Source: Diphasiastrum complanatum (Eukaryota > Streptophyta > Lycopodiopsida > Lycopodiales > Lycopodiaceae). Taken from it: DNA of 64,000 nt. Where the stretch lies: the NCBI GenBank assembly GCA_029204225.1, contig CM055092.1:87344537-87408536 (forward strand), written 5' to 3'. Made by a program: the position numbers and the translations under genes. Below, piece by piece: positions 33,288 to 45,311 of this stretch. Under the pieces are notes generated by a model. It had not been told where the DNA came from. It searched no databases and worked only from the letters and a program-made list of their open reading frames with translations. Every line of letters begins with the position of its first letter. The stretch's first letter is position 1.

Positions 33288-35411
33288 CCTGACAATGATT
33301 GATAGTTTGTATATGATCTCACAAATATCTTTTGACAAGCACCCACGAATTGACAATGGATAGATGAATTGAATCATTTTTAGCCAATCATGAGATTTGA
33401 GACCTTGCAACTTTCCATTCACTGTGAATGATGACCGTAGAGAATGGGCAAAAGTAGTTGGTGTTCTAATGTCATGAATTATGGAGTGCACATGGTTAAG
33501 CTCCTCCTTAGTGAATGTCCAAGGTACTTTTGGAGCATGATCTTCACCATCCTTTATCCAATATTCTTTTTTGGTGTCTGATTCTTTTGGGTCGTGCCTT
33601 GCAGCAATGGTATCTTTTTCACCAATCAAGTGTTTCCAAATAGATTCACCCACATTTTTAAATATGTGCATGGGATCAAGTAGGTGATTAATCAAAAGGT
33701 TATTCCAATATTCCAAACGATGAAATATAGATAATCTTTTCATACCATCAATTGACTTTGCTTGGAGATTCCTCCCATAGTATTCGCCAATCTTTCACGG
33801 ACATCCTCTTTGGAGGCATCTCTCTCTCAACTGTTCCTCCAAAACCTCTTCTATGAGTGTCTCTGAATGGATGGCCTTCATGAAGTATTTACGATGATTT
33901 TCATAAACCACTTTTTTGAGACTAAAAGAGTATCTTTCCACAAGATTTGGCCCGCACAAAAACAAGCATTTTTTCCAGCCGTTTGAAAGCTTGCCCAACA
34001 AATGGATACTATCAATCACTACTAAAAAAAGTATATGTCAAAGAATAATCATAGCCATTGTAGTATATCATGTAAATGTCAAGAATTACTAGTTGTATGT
34101 AACTGTAAACAAACTCCTATGTACACAAGATAGACATTGTTTGAATGATTAACTGAGCATTCACCTAATCCTGGATAGTCATGTATTGTCCACATTACAA
34201 TGGCATGTAGTGTAAACTCCCTCTCATGTAAGGGGCACGAAATGTCATATGCTTTTATCCCCTTCCACAAATCTTCCAACTTGTCAATAAGCGGCTAAAG
34301 ATACACATCCATGTTCTTAACCTTGCGTTGGCCAGGAATTAAAAGTGCCAACATAATGTGTCTCTTTTTTGTACTCAACCAAGGAGGAATATTCTAATTT
34401 ACCAAGCAAACAGGCTAAATGGACCACGTAGTTGCTCGTACACCAAAGGGGTTCACACCATCTGTTGCAAGACCAAATCTCACATTTCTTGACTCATTGG
34501 CAAAGCTTGGATACTCTTTGTTGATTTGTTTCCATGCAGGTGAATCTGAAGGTAGCCTCATCATCCCATCCGTAGAGGTATGGTGTGCATGTTAGTCCAT
34601 AAGTTGTGCAAGAGATTTACAATGAAATAAACATTGCAATCGTGGAATTACCGAAAAATGTCATAAAACTTTGCACAGGATGGTTGCCCCTTGCAAATGA
34701 TCTCTATATCGAGGAGTATCACAAATGGGACATTTCTTGAGTGATTCGTACCTTCTTCGATATAAAATACAATCTTTTAGACATGCATGATATTGCTTGT
34801 AGTCCATCCCGATGTTAGTCAACATCTTTCATGCCTCATCTCTTGTCTTAGGCATGACATTTCCTTCCGAGAGAATTTTGTTTTAAAATAGTCTATACAT
34901 GACAAAAGAAGTCATTGTAAAAAACATATCACTCGATGTCCAGATTGTAAATTTTGTTTCAAAGCAAAAATGACAAGTAGATGAAAAAAATTTACTCAAA
35001 TAATGATGTGAAGCTTTGGTCACTCCATCTATATCTGGCTTGAAGATTTAATAGAAGTAGAGAAGTCGCCAAACGAGATGTCTTTACTCCAGGATACAAT
35101 GCGGTCTTTGATTCTTCTCGCAATTTTCTTTCTTCTTTAGACAAAAGTGCCTCCTCATCTTGTTCATTGTGTCTAGCTGCAATATTGCTCTCGTACATAT
35201 CATCCAACATGTCTCCCATGACTGCAAATTCATCATTTATTGGAAGCTCATTTTCATCGTTGGAACTTGTTTGCGAAGAAGTAGATCTAGATGAACTAGA
35301 TTCAGATGCATTAGTCTCTTGATTAATGCGCTCATCAATTTCCATCATCTCTTTTAAACCTTCATGTAGACGATGAGGTAATTGCTTTATATGTGGACCG
35401 TTGTATTGCAT
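33288..35411 (-). CDS. CACTA TNP2-type transposase
   Basis: Collinear blocks on the minus strand: 35411-34992, S/D/E-rich start and TALYPGVKTSRLATSLLLLN; about 34860-34685, KMLTNIGMDYKQYHACLKDC then YRRRYESLKKCPICDTPRYR (C-x2-C); about 34500-34390, RNVRFGLATDGVNPFGVRAT; 34279-34145, EFTLHAIVMWTIHDYPGLGE; 34019-33795, GWKKCLFLCGPNLVERYSF; 33743-33288, LLDPMHIFKNVGESIWKHLI and GKLQGLKSHDWLKMIQFIYP. These match the TNP2 family that cuts and pastes CACTA elements. Introns lie between blocks; stops near 34420 and 34296 suggest some decay. No CACTA terminal repeat was identified. Confidence 0.75.
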
Positions 35412-35499
35412 TCGTCATCTACGTCGATCGTTACGAGAATTATTGTCTCCAACACTAAATGAGGATGAAGAATCCTATATGTCAAAATAACAAGAAGTA

Positions 35500-35896
35500 G
35501 GCTGAAACAATGCTTGATAAACATTTCCTCCCAATACTTGATAGATCTAAATGTTGCATATGAATATAAATTACCTCTTAGTTTAAAAAGTATGCACATA
35601 CCAATGTATCTATTAGACAAATTTGTCTTTTCAGCTTGTTAACATTCAATGAACTCAAAGACAAATAATGCTCCTAACATTTAATCTAGACAAATGATGA
35701 ATAATGCTCCTAACATTTGACATATTTAATGACACAAATCAAATACAATCAAGGTACATGGATTATACATCTCTACATATCAAAAAAATTTAAATCTTCA
35801 CATTTGACTTATTGTCTTTTGCAGTAGAGGATGGTTGAAACTATACTTGATGAACAATTCCTCCCCAAACCTGATAGATATAGTGGCACAGACCAT
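35500..35896 (-). repeat. Duplicated 3' end of the SET-domain gene
   Basis: 35500-35560 and 35838-35896 match each other (GAAACWATRCTTGATRAACA start; the following CTTGATAGAT stretch). On the minus strand they encode YWEEMFIKHCF and RFGEELFIKYSF. The lower copy is a broken partial duplicate of the SET C-terminus. Confidence 0.6.
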
Positions 35897-36911
35897 TACA
35901 TAAGTGTCCTTTACATTCCTAGTAAAATATTCTTCTTTTCCATTGGTGCGTTCTTCAAAATCACAATTCATCAATAGAGGGTGGCCAATGGAACTATTTA
36001 TATATGCAGCAATGTTTCCATGCACATCTGGCCGTCCATCAATCTATGTACGATTTGCCCTTGAGATATTGCTTACTTGCATGCGTTGCTCCTCTAAAGA
36101 ACAAGCATTTGAATTGGTGACGACACAAAGCATGCCAATCACCCCAATTGTATTGAGGTCCTGCATATGGCATCAATGTCACAACACTATTTACAGGGAC
36201 CTCAATACTACTCAATGCAAAAAGGCCCAAACCAGCCTCAGGAAAGTGTTCACTAGGCATGATCATGTACATTCGACCCTTGTACATAAATGGTGTTCCA
36301 TTTAATGGTAATGGTGATCGGAGTGGCCAACACGAATATCTACTTCTAATAAAAGTTTTTACTAATGGTTGCAAGCTAGGTAGAAGAGGAAGGTCAGACA
36401 AAGAACCTAGAATGTCTTTTGACACATCAACAGTGCATAGTAATTTGCAATTATCTTTCAAACTAGTCATAATACATCTAAGATGTGTTCTCTTTTTTAA
36501 AGGGGTGGTCAAGTTTGTGGAATCCACGTGGAGTATTGTGGAGGACTCATGTGCAACATCTAGGATAGGTGTGGTTGGGTGGTAAGAATGTTCTAGAGAT
36601 TTGGAGACATGGATTGAATCACAAGGCATTGATGAACTAATTATATCATGCAAGGGGTCATCATCAACAAGAGCATCATCTAGGACCAATGATGATCCAA
36701 AATCAATATTCATGTGATTTATCCTATCAATAATATTCTCGATCTCTCTTTCAAGACTTTTTCTTGAAACCAACTTATGGTCCTTCTTCTCTTGTTGGAA
36801 GATGAGTTCCACAAAAAGCCCAAATGTTTTTTGGGCTTTTTTGTGGAACTCATCTTCCAATAAAAAACATTTGAACCACGCCTTTAACGAAAGAAAACAA
36901 GGACTACACAC
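35798..36911 (-). pseudogene. SET-domain (lysine methyltransferase-like) gene next to CACTA transposase
   Basis: Frame 36911-36039 (290 codons) then 36025-35798, separated by one small frame change after KGKSYID. The first 200 residues are unfamiliar (helical, then D/S-rich). The C-terminal half reads as a SET domain: PEAGLGLFALSSIEVP (SET-N), TLMPYAG (Y/G cofactor pocket), GNIAAYINSS and MNCDF (the N-H/S...NC pseudoknot), then DTYVMVCATISIRFGEELFI (IxxGEEL catalytic loop). SET enzymes move methyl from S-adenosylmethionine to lysine, usually on histones or chloroplast proteins. Same strand and immediately 5' of the CACTA transposase. I cannot assign the subgroup; the frame break suggests pseudogene unless an intron or sequencing error explains it. 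Confidence 0.68.
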
Positions 36912-36953
36912 CTTCCTAGAATTGGGAGTGTTGGTTACCTTTAACTCTTTTGT

Positions 36954-36954
<1 letters not shown>

Positions 36955-37025
<71 letters not shown>
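36955..37025 (+). repeat. (CT)n microsatellite
   Basis: About 35 perfect CT dinucleotides just 5' of the SET-domain frame (GA on its coding strand). Confidence 0.97.
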
Positions 37026-37028
<3 letters not shown>

Positions 37029-37070
37029 CGTGAATGAGTCTATTATGGGTGATTGAATATGGAAATCAAG

Positions 37071-37235
37071 ATTAACTACATCTAATCATTCTATTTGGAT
37101 TTTTTCTTTTAGAAGCAAGTGAGAGATTAACTTCATCTAATCATTCTATTTGGATTTTTCCTTTTAGAAGCAAGTGAAAGATTAACTTCATCTATTCTAT
37201 TTGGATTTTTCCTTTTAGAAGCAAGTGAGAGATTA
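37071..37235 (+). repeat. 55-bp tandem repeat, three copies
   Basis: Unit begins ATTAACTTCATCTAATCATT and ends GAAGCAAGTGARAG; starts at 37071, 37126 and 37181, the third lacking 4 bp; a partial fourth begins at 37232. Confidence 0.85.
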
Positions 37236-37887
37236 ACTTCAAAGTATCATGGCACTCGTCATATCGCTCAATATTTATTGGCCAAACTATACTTGAAGTG
37301 TCATAAGGGTCAAAGATTAAAGCATTTTCAAAAAACACTTTAAAGACTTTACCTTTCGTACTCTTGGATTCTCTGTGTGCACTCCATTGGCCCAAATATG
37401 ATCGTTGACGATCCTCCTTGTCCGAATCCTAAGGCCTTCTGGTCCAATAATCCAATTGCAAATTGCACAAATTCTTTCAATGTCATTCAAGTGAAAATTG
37501 ACAAATTCTAACATGTGACGTATTGTAACATGTGACAAAAATTGACAAAATAGTCTTTGTACATTTAGTGCAGTTTCAACCTTCATTTATGATGGAGTGG
37601 TGTCTTGGCTTTCCAAAGAGCAATATACTATATCCAAAGAGCAAATCGGATTACATCACTATTACAAATAAAAAAATTATGACATAAATCAATATACATA
37701 CATGTGATGGATCAATAGGCAGTCTACGTCGACTGATGGAAGAGCTTGAAGATGAACCAGTCAATAGTTGTTCATTGCACTTCAGTCTTGATTGCTCCTT
37801 TTTTCTATGATAGAGCTCAATTCTTTTTTCTTTTTCTAAATCACATAGAGGTACGATAATTTTCCTAAAATTCATAATTCCAATCAA
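37192..37887 (-). other. Minus-strand frames of unknown family upstream of the SET gene
   Basis: Frames 37887-37651 (basic, ends with a serine run SSSSSS and ISRRRLPID), 37586-37317 (ICAICNWIIGPEGLRIRTRR, HIWANGVHTENPRV) and 37395-37192 (FDPYDTSSIVWPINIERYDE). The last two look like real protein in overlapping frames and could be 5' exons of the SET-domain gene or another CACTA passenger. No known domain recognised. Confidence 0.35.
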
Positions 37888-38112
37888 ATGTCATTGTAAG
37901 AATAAATTTGCAAGAAAAATTATACACTCATATTCAAATAACAAATAAAGTGCAATTGATGTCAATATCAATAACAATATATACATGTTGTTGCGATCAT
38001 GAGATGAATCGCTATATGATGATGATGGCATTGTCGATGACATATACACACTATAACCAGCTACTCTATACCACATCATAAGTAATATTATGAGACCGTA
38101 TGTTCTGAACAA

Positions 38113-39160
38113 ATATAATAAAATTTGTTAAAGACATACCAACATCTAATCCATGTATATTCTACTTATGCTTAATCTAATATTCTAGTAACATTGCTAT
38201 CAAGAAAATTGCTTGGGTGGGACAACACATGACGAGCAATCAAAATGAGGTTCATACTGACAAATGTTAGACATCAGTAGATAGTGCGTGCAGGCCTATC
38301 TCAACTAATTTAAAGACCACATAGCAGTCAATGTTCGAAGCTCTCAGTTTAAACTCTTGTCTAAGATGAGTGATGATCTCAAGGTAAATCTCTTTGGATT
38401 GGCCTAGTGTGCCATGGTATCTCATGACGAGCAATATGCATTCGCCCTTTCTATCTATGGTTGCTTTGTATGCAAGAAATCACACCATTGATCAACATCT
38501 TTATTACAATGCTAAATGATATTTCAACTAATTACTATGATTTCATATAAGGTTATATAGGTCACACACCAACAATTAAAAAGATTTATCATATAGGTCA
38601 CATATCACTAAGGTCCTCAATATAACATAAATGCTTTTGATCACGAATCTAAATGACCCCATGCAACCATTTAAAAGGCCACATGACAAAAGCAAAAAAA
38701 AATTATTTGAACATGTAATTATGTCATCAAATTATATCAAATCTATGACACCTAGATTATTAATAAACTAAATGTTTTATGGCATCACCAATCTGACATA
38801 ATATTATGTCATAAAATCTTAAAAAACTTGTCAAATTACTTGTTTAATAATGATATGTACTATTTCTTATCTCATGATTTTGTCTTGTATGTCAAATCTC
38901 GAGAAAAATAAAATTTATAACAATATAAAACTAGTTTTAGCAATTAAATACTACCGTAATGATCTTTGAGTTAATTTTTTTACATTCCATCATATTAAAA
39001 AAATATATTTTATGTAAAATCCTCAATAAAATATTCTCATAAAATCTAGAAAAGATTAATCGTAAACTCTTAACCTTTATTGTTTTGTGATTGTTTACTT
39101 TGTGGTTTACAAGTAAGTTTAATCTCAATTTAATTAAATCTTTGATTCAATTTTGTAGAG
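38113..39160. other. AT-rich spacer without genes
   Basis: No open frame with a motif on either strand; strongly AT-rich from 38.5 kb on. The right limit of the CACTA element should lie in or near here, but I see no terminal repeat. Confidence 0.4.
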
Positions 39161-39268
39161 AGGCTCTACAACTTCAAGTGTTCGTGATGTGGGAGAAAAT
39201 GTGGAAGCGTGGAAGAGTACGTGAATGAAAGCGAAGGGGAGTTTGAAAATGTGGACACCAACGTACAC

Positions 39269-39871
39269 CTACAAGATGAAGGAGGCGAGGAGGGAAGAAG
39301 TGATGATGAGCTTTGCAATCCAAAATGCATCCTTGAGGCTTTGAAGCACATTTCGCCTGCATTCGTTCTGATAGTTGACTGGCAAACCTAGGACAAACTG
39401 CCATAATGCCAACTTCGCATCGAATGATGGAACCCTATTCCATAGGTCCATGAATTTCTAGATATAAGAGTCTAAAATTTTTGTACCCATCTTGCAGTTT
39501 CCGAACTTTAGGTAGTAGTTCACATCATCAGCTACTATGAAAGTTTTCTTGAAAACTTCCGCAAACGCATCCCATGTAGTTGGCTTCAGCGGTAAATCTC
39601 GCCACCATGATGACGCTTTGCCGCGTAAGAACAACACGACACTTTCAATTTTCTTCTCATCAGAAACACCATGTAGACTGAAGTAACTACTCCACTTGGC
39701 CAGCCAGTCCTCGACGACCTCAGGTTTCTTCTCCTTCTTCTCTCCCGAATAAATCTCCAGTTGAAAACCGAGATTGGGTGAAGACATCAATTTGATTTGA
39801 TTCGAAAGAACCTCCAGTTGCTGATCTCTAATCTGATTACGATTATTCATGTCATTTAGTGTCGTACTCAA
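39269..39871 (-). pseudogene. Ty3/gypsy gag fragment (second element)
   Basis: Frame 39871-39458: QLEVLSNQIKLMSSPNLG, then YSGEKKEKKPEVVEDWLAKW, FLRGKASSWWRDLPLKPTTW and FGNCKMGTKILDSYI, all gag capsid features. A stop then a second frame to 39269 continues (DLWNRVPSFDAKLALWQFVL). A related but distinct gag is in the element at 41.6-42.3 kb, so this is another insertion on the same strand. Confidence 0.72.
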
Positions 39872-40235
39872 CTATTGACAAATCACCATATAAGATGGTG
39901 CACCTGGATTTGCAGCCTGATTTGAAGTTTCTTTGGCCATCTCGATGTATCTATCCTGAAAATTACTAAATTTAGTTAATATCAAATCAACTCATAGTAA
40001 AGTACTGGTGACCAAAAAACTAACTGAAATTGACTCCAGTATGGTCAAATCACTATTTTTAGTCAATTTCATAGATATTACAAGAAATTGGAAAAAACTA
40101 AAATTTTGAATTTTTGCACTTTTAATATTTTTTTAAAATTTTACGTTTTCTAAAAATTCATAGAAAATCACAGTCAATTTTTAAACAATCGAAATCAAAA
40201 ATTCGATTCACTGTTCGATTCTTAATTTTACTTCA

Positions 40236-41135
40236 TTAATGTCCATTAGACATGCAAAAGACATGCGACATTAAACTGATTTTTGACTTTACGAAAATTT
40301 TATGTAAAAATTCAGTGTTACCAAAATTGTAGTCACACTTTGACTCATTGGCAAAGAGCTTTTCCCTTATTAGGATGTCCAAGACAATCCTAAGATGCTC
40401 TTTATGTTCCGCCAAAGTCTTACCAAACACTATGATATCATCTAAGAATACCACTATGAATCTTCTCAAATATGGACTGAACAGATCAGTCATCATCTGT
40501 TGGAAAGTTGTCAGTGTATTGGTCAAATCAAAAGGCAACACCAAAAATTCGTAGTGACCAAAGCGAGTTCGAAGTTCGCTTTTTGGTATATCTTCTACCT
40601 TAATGTGTATCTGATGGTAGTCCTATCTTAGATCTATCTTGGTAAAGTACCCAGCACCACCAAGATAGTCTGTTAGATCATCCCTCCACGGTAGTGGATA
40701 TCTATTCTTAAAGGTTACCTTATTCAATTTCTTATAGTCAACGCAAAACCTTATAGTCCCATCCTTCTTGGCAACCAGAACCACTGGTGATGCCCATGGA
40801 GACTTACTAGATTGTACCCACCTCTTTTTCAGGTAATCATGTACCTGCCTACTTACCTCAGCCTCTTCCGATGCACTCATCCTATAAGGATGTTGTGCGA
40901 TTGGAATTGCTCTAGGTATTAGGTCAATTTTATGATTAATTGTCCTTTCTGGTGGTAAACCTATAGGAAGGTCTAAAAAAACATCATTGAAATCATGCCT
41001 AAGTTTATTATAGGCTTCAAATTTTATAGTGTTTTCACTGGGTATATTCATGACATCTATGTTAAGTTCTTCATCATTGCAGCAAATGATATCATTATGA
41101 AAACATAAATAAACTTTAAAATCAGAATTCTTCAT
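40236..41135 (-). pseudogene. Ty3/gypsy reverse transcriptase
   Basis: 41135-40623: the pre-RT and fingers ([65 protein letters not shown]). 40544-40236: palm (FDLTNTLTTFQQMM, RRFIVVFLDDIIVFG with the catalytic LDD, HLRIVLDILIREKLFANESK). A frame break of about 80 bp separates them. Coding ends after KIFVKSK; RNase H and integrase are missing. Confidence 0.85.
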
Positions 41136-41611
41136 AATAGAATTAAGTTCATGTTTAGAATAAGGGTTAACATTTTTGTGTCAACACTTAAGCTAGCCTT
41201 GATCTTAATTAAAGAATTCTTATGCATAAAAGATAAAGATTTTTCAACAAAATCAATTCTCAATGATTTGTTCTTATCAAAATGTCGTTGTTGCCTAAGA
41301 ACAATATCTACATTAGCTAATTGAACAGCATGGAATTCTAGTTTTTCAGAGTAATCCTGAATGTGCAATTCTACATCAGGAACAATAAAATCCATCAAAT
41401 CGGAATTACTTCCTGATGCCATTGTCACACGGTATTTTTTCTCACTTTTTTTGGTGGGAAGGTTTAGCGTCTGTGCCAAATTTACATTAATAAAGTTATG
41501 AGTGGATCTTGTATCAAAAAGGACATCAACAATTTGATCTTTAACTTTACCTTTAATGCAAATAAGGTCATTAGGTCCAAAAACTAAAGAACTAAGAAAA
41601 CATACATCCAT
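41132..41611 (-). pseudogene. Ty3/gypsy protease (retropepsin-like)
   Basis: Frame of 159 codons with the retropepsin fold read as VDVLFDTRSTHNFINVNLA and LANVDIVLRQQRHFD. The usual DSGATHNFI / DTGSTH active-site loop is DTRSTH: the Asp stays, the following Gly is Arg, which should destroy activity. Overlaps the RT frame start by four bases. Confidence 0.75.
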
Positions 41612-41630
41612 CTCATTACTTCGAGATAGA

Positions 41631-42266
41631 TTACCTGAGGTAGAAGTTGGTTTTTTGATGCAATCTCATGCAAGCCATTGCACTTGAAGCACAGGTTCTT
41701 CTTACGAGCTTCAGCTTTATCAATGCCACTTTGATGGTTTTAATAGTTTTCTTGGCATTCTTAGGATTGTTGGAATTGGGATGTGCTTCACTAACAGCTT
41801 CCCTATCCTTCCTCTTAAATTGACAATTTTTTTTCTGCTCATTAGGCTGTTGACCCCTAGGTAGGTGGCTTAGGTGTGTGATCCAAGTATTTTGCAGCCC
41901 TAATAGCATCTTCTTAGGCGGAATGTCACTATAGAGTGGATTCAGGTACTTATGAAAATTTTGAATAGATTGTTCCAAACCTTTACTCATGGTTAGATGA
42001 CTCAACTTTTGGAAGTGTTCATAGTCATCTAAATGTGGTAGAAAATAATCCCTAAAAAGCTTGCAAAAATTGTCCCATATACAAGGTTGATTGCCTTTTG
42101 CAACTAAGTCATCCCACAAAACTAAGGCTCTTCCTTCAAAGAACATGGTGACAATGGATAACTTTTCATATTTAGGGAATTGGTTCATGGCAAAGTATTT
42201 GTTCCAAACATTTAGCCAAAAACTTACCACTTGTAAGTTCCTATCTTTCTTCTCCCCCTTAAACAC
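41631..42266 (-). pseudogene. Ty3/gypsy gag
   Basis: Frame of 211 codons: VVSFWLNVWNKYFAMNQFPK, MFFEGRALVLWDDLVAKGNQ, IWDNFCKLFRDYFLPHLDDY, LEQSIQNFHKYLNPLYSDIP. A basic C-terminal tail leads to one Cys-x2-Cys (CFKCNGLHE in an alternative frame). Same strand and order as protease and RT, so gag-PR-RT at 42.27-40.24 kb are one truncated element. Confidence 0.8.
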
Positions 42267-42930
42267 TTTTACGGGAGGTGGAACTACATGCTTCTTCTGA
42301 TTGGCTAACCTAGACTCTAAGTCTTGGTCTCTCAGATTAGTTTCAAGAAGCTATTTATTAGTGGTTTGAATTTGTTGGTATAAAAGTTCAAGAGCTTGTG
42401 CCACATTGGATGGGTTTGATAGATCAAATGTTGAGTTTCAATTGGTTTGATCCATTGGGGTTGCTTGTCCGTTTTCCTAGTATGCAAATACAACAACAAG
42501 TGCTCAAATTAGAATGATAGAAATGTTCGAATCTTACATCCAATGCAAATAAAAAGCATTTACTTCTTAATCTTATTGTTTGTAAGCTCCATCCAAGCCT
42601 ACTATTTGCAAGCTCAATCCAAGCTTAAGAGGAAAACAACAAGAAGTTACATTTGCTTTAATCCAAAGCAAAAATAAAAACCAAATCTTTATGTAAACTT
42701 CAATTAACTAATCCAAGCTAATTTTTACATAAAGTTCTCATTCCAATTCCATTTCCATTTGTCATTTTAAAAGAAATCAAAATTTTCATATTTCTCACTA
42801 TTCTAGATCTCCAAATCCATGAAATTAGTGTCTATAAATCTAAAAACAGTCTAGAAAAATTCTCGAACAATTCATGAACAAATCTCAAAAAATGAAAAGA
42901 GACACGAAAAAAACTCGAAAAACAGCATGA
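42267..42930. other. Leader-like spacer
   Basis: No coding. On the minus strand this would be the 5' leader or LTR debris of the gypsy element; no primer-binding site was recognised. AT-rich. Confidence 0.3.
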
Positions 42931-42932
42931 AC

Positions 42933-44010
42933 AAAACTAGAAAAGATCTCAAAAAGACAAGAAGAAATCTTGAAAATGGAGACACACACGAAAGACACAC
43001 AAAAAATGGAGACACACACGAAAGAAGCTAGAAAAATTGCCAAACAAAACTAAAAAACGAAACGGAACAAAACAACGAAAAAAAACTAGAAAGGCTAGAA
43101 AAAGAACGAAATCGCGAAGAAAACTTGAAAAAAAAGTCACAAAAAACTGGAAAACAAAAAGTCACAAAAAAGACCTAGAAAAAGATAAAGTGGCGAAGAA
43201 AACTAGAAACGATCTCGAAAAGACAAGAAGAAATCTCGAAAATGAAGACACACACGAAAGACACACAAAAAATGGAGACATGCATGAAAGAAACTATAAA
43301 AATTGGCAAACAAAACTAGAAAACGAAACGACGCAAAAAATGAAAGGCACAAAAAAGAACGAAGTCACGAAGAAAACTTGAAAAAAAAGAAGTCGCAAAA
43401 AATTGAAAAAGAAAAAGTCATTAAAAAGAGCTAGAAAAAGATAAAGTGACGAAGAAAACTAGAAAAGATCTCAAAAAGACAAGAAGAAATCTTGAAAATG
43501 GAGACACACACGAAAGACACACGAAAAATGGAGACACACATGAAAGAAACTATAAAAATTGTCAAACAAAACTAGAAAACGAAACGATACAAAAAATGAA
43601 AAAAAAAATGAGAAAGGCTCGAAAAAGAACGAAGTCACGAAGAAAACTTGAAAAAAAGAAGTCGCGAAAAACTGAAAGAAAAAGTCGTTAAAAAGAGCTA
43701 GAAAAAGATAAAGTGGCGAAGAAAACTAGAAAAGATCTCAAAAAGACAAGAAGAAATCTCGAAAATAGAGACACTTACAAAAGACACTAGAAAATTTGCC
43801 AAACAAAACTAGAAAACGAAATGACGTGAAAAATGAAAAAAAAAAACGAGAAAGGCTCAGAAAAGAACAAAGTCATGAAGAAAACTTGAAAAAGAAAAAG
43901 ACGCGAAAAACTGGAAAAGAAAAAGTCGCAAAAAAGAGCTAGAAAAAGTTAAAGTGGCAAAGAAAACTAGAAAAGATCTCAAAAAGACAAGAAGAAAACG
44001 TGCAAAAACT
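42933..44010 (+). repeat. Purine-rich tandem array (unit about 241-267 bp, five starts)
   Basis: The marker AAAACTAGAAAAGATCTC occurs at 42933, 43199, 43455, 43722 and 43963. The plus strand is almost all A/G with scattered C. Units contain the sub-blocks GAAGAAATCTYGAAAATGGAG and GACACACACGAAAGACACAC, the latter doubled in the first copies. Frames through it (114 and 81 codons, K/R/N/E/T-rich) repeat with the DNA and are judged artefacts of composition. Confidence 0.85.
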
Positions 44011-44243
44011 CAAAACAAAGTGGTATCGATTTTTTTTTTCTTGTTTTTTTTTCCATCAGATTCGAAGGCTCTGGGGAGATGTTGGTGCATTCGAAATTGC
44101 AATCAGAGATTTCGGGCCAGTCGAGATTGGAGTTAAGATATTCAGTCAAGAATTGATCGAATTGCCTTGGTTGAGATCTGATCACGTGCTTTGGTCGAGG
44201 TCTGACGCAAAGCCTCCAGTCGAGATCTGACAGAATTCTCTGG

Positions 44244-44946
44244 TTGAGATTCAAATGGAATGTTGCGGATGATGACTACTTCATGATGAATGAGGTACAA
44301 GCAAGTGTTCAATCATCTTCTATACTTAATGAGGCTTTGTCATTCATTGAATACTTGTCTAATGAGATTGAACAAGCTGAAGAATTAATTGAAAAAGATG
44401 TATTTCAATTAATGAACCAAGAATCAAAGGAATGCAATGTCTTTGATCCAGTTACATCTAATGGTAATCAAGATAGTGAGATTGAAGTTTCGGCATATCT
44501 TGAAGATGATTCAGTTTTGTTTCTTCCTAATCATGATCGTGATTGTGAAGATGATCCACAAATTGAAGAATGGACAAAAGCGGTTGAATCATGTCATCAA
44601 CTCCTACAACAAGCACAATCTAACTTGTTTGAAGGTGAATATTTAAGTGCTAAACAAGAATGTTGTGAGCTTGTGAGATAATTGAAGTGTCAAATGATCC
44701 AAGTATCCTTGAAGTGTTTTTACAAGCACTAAAGCAATGGATGGTCAACTACACAGTTGTGAAGCAGATTGAAGATCTTGACTACATACTTGGAGCGAAC
44801 GTAACTATTGGAGTACCGCATTTCAATAGTTACATAATGTTGTTATATATGCAGTTATACTTTACCAAAGGTAAAAGTAGAATCGGAAAGCTATTTTGGC
44901 AAATATTGTTTTTGTTGGGAGTTATGAAAAAGGGAGTAGGGTAATC
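44244..44946 (+). CDS. Unknown acidic ORF pair
   Basis: Frame 44244-44681 (145 codons): acidic, with many D/E and Q and an EQAEELIEKDVFQL helix; then 44687-44944 (85 codons) after a stop, hydrophobic and aromatic-rich at the end. Neither has a motif I know. A purine tract ending GGGGGAGTA near 44980 suggests a retroelement 3' end. Could be a remnant of element-specific coding, or spurious. Confidence 0.3.
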
Positions 44947-45311
44947 TACTTCTAGAAATATAAACTAGTCATTAAGGGGGAGTATTAGAATATTAATGTC
45001 AAGTTTATATTGTTGTACAGTTACTTTGAATTGTTATTTGTCGAGTATGGTGTGCTCACAATATTTAATAATGGTAATAGGCCTAAATGTCATGTATAAT
45101 ACCAAAGGGTGCAAATAGCCCCTATACACAGTTTTCTATTCATTGTCTTGTTCATTCAATAGAGAGGAGTAAAGAAGATTGTAACGGCTATGCTGTGTCT
45201 TATTCTTCATGTCTGATTTCTCTGTCGTGATCCTAGTTCATTGGTAAATGGATTAGATGAGTGATGATTACGCGCATTGAATGTGATTGCTTCTAATTAC
45301 TATAATCCCCT

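Noticed and set aside
34010-34030. CACTACTAAAAAAAG as a CACTA terminal repeat
   Set aside because: It lies inside the transposase gene, at an exon edge, and has no inverted partner.
36802-37056. Plus-strand ORF containing (LS)n
   Set aside because: Translation of the (CT)n tract opposite the SET-domain gene.
43037-43691. K/R/E-rich ORFs in the purine array as genes
   Set aside because: They repeat with the tandem unit, result from lack of stops in A/G-rich DNA and have no motif.
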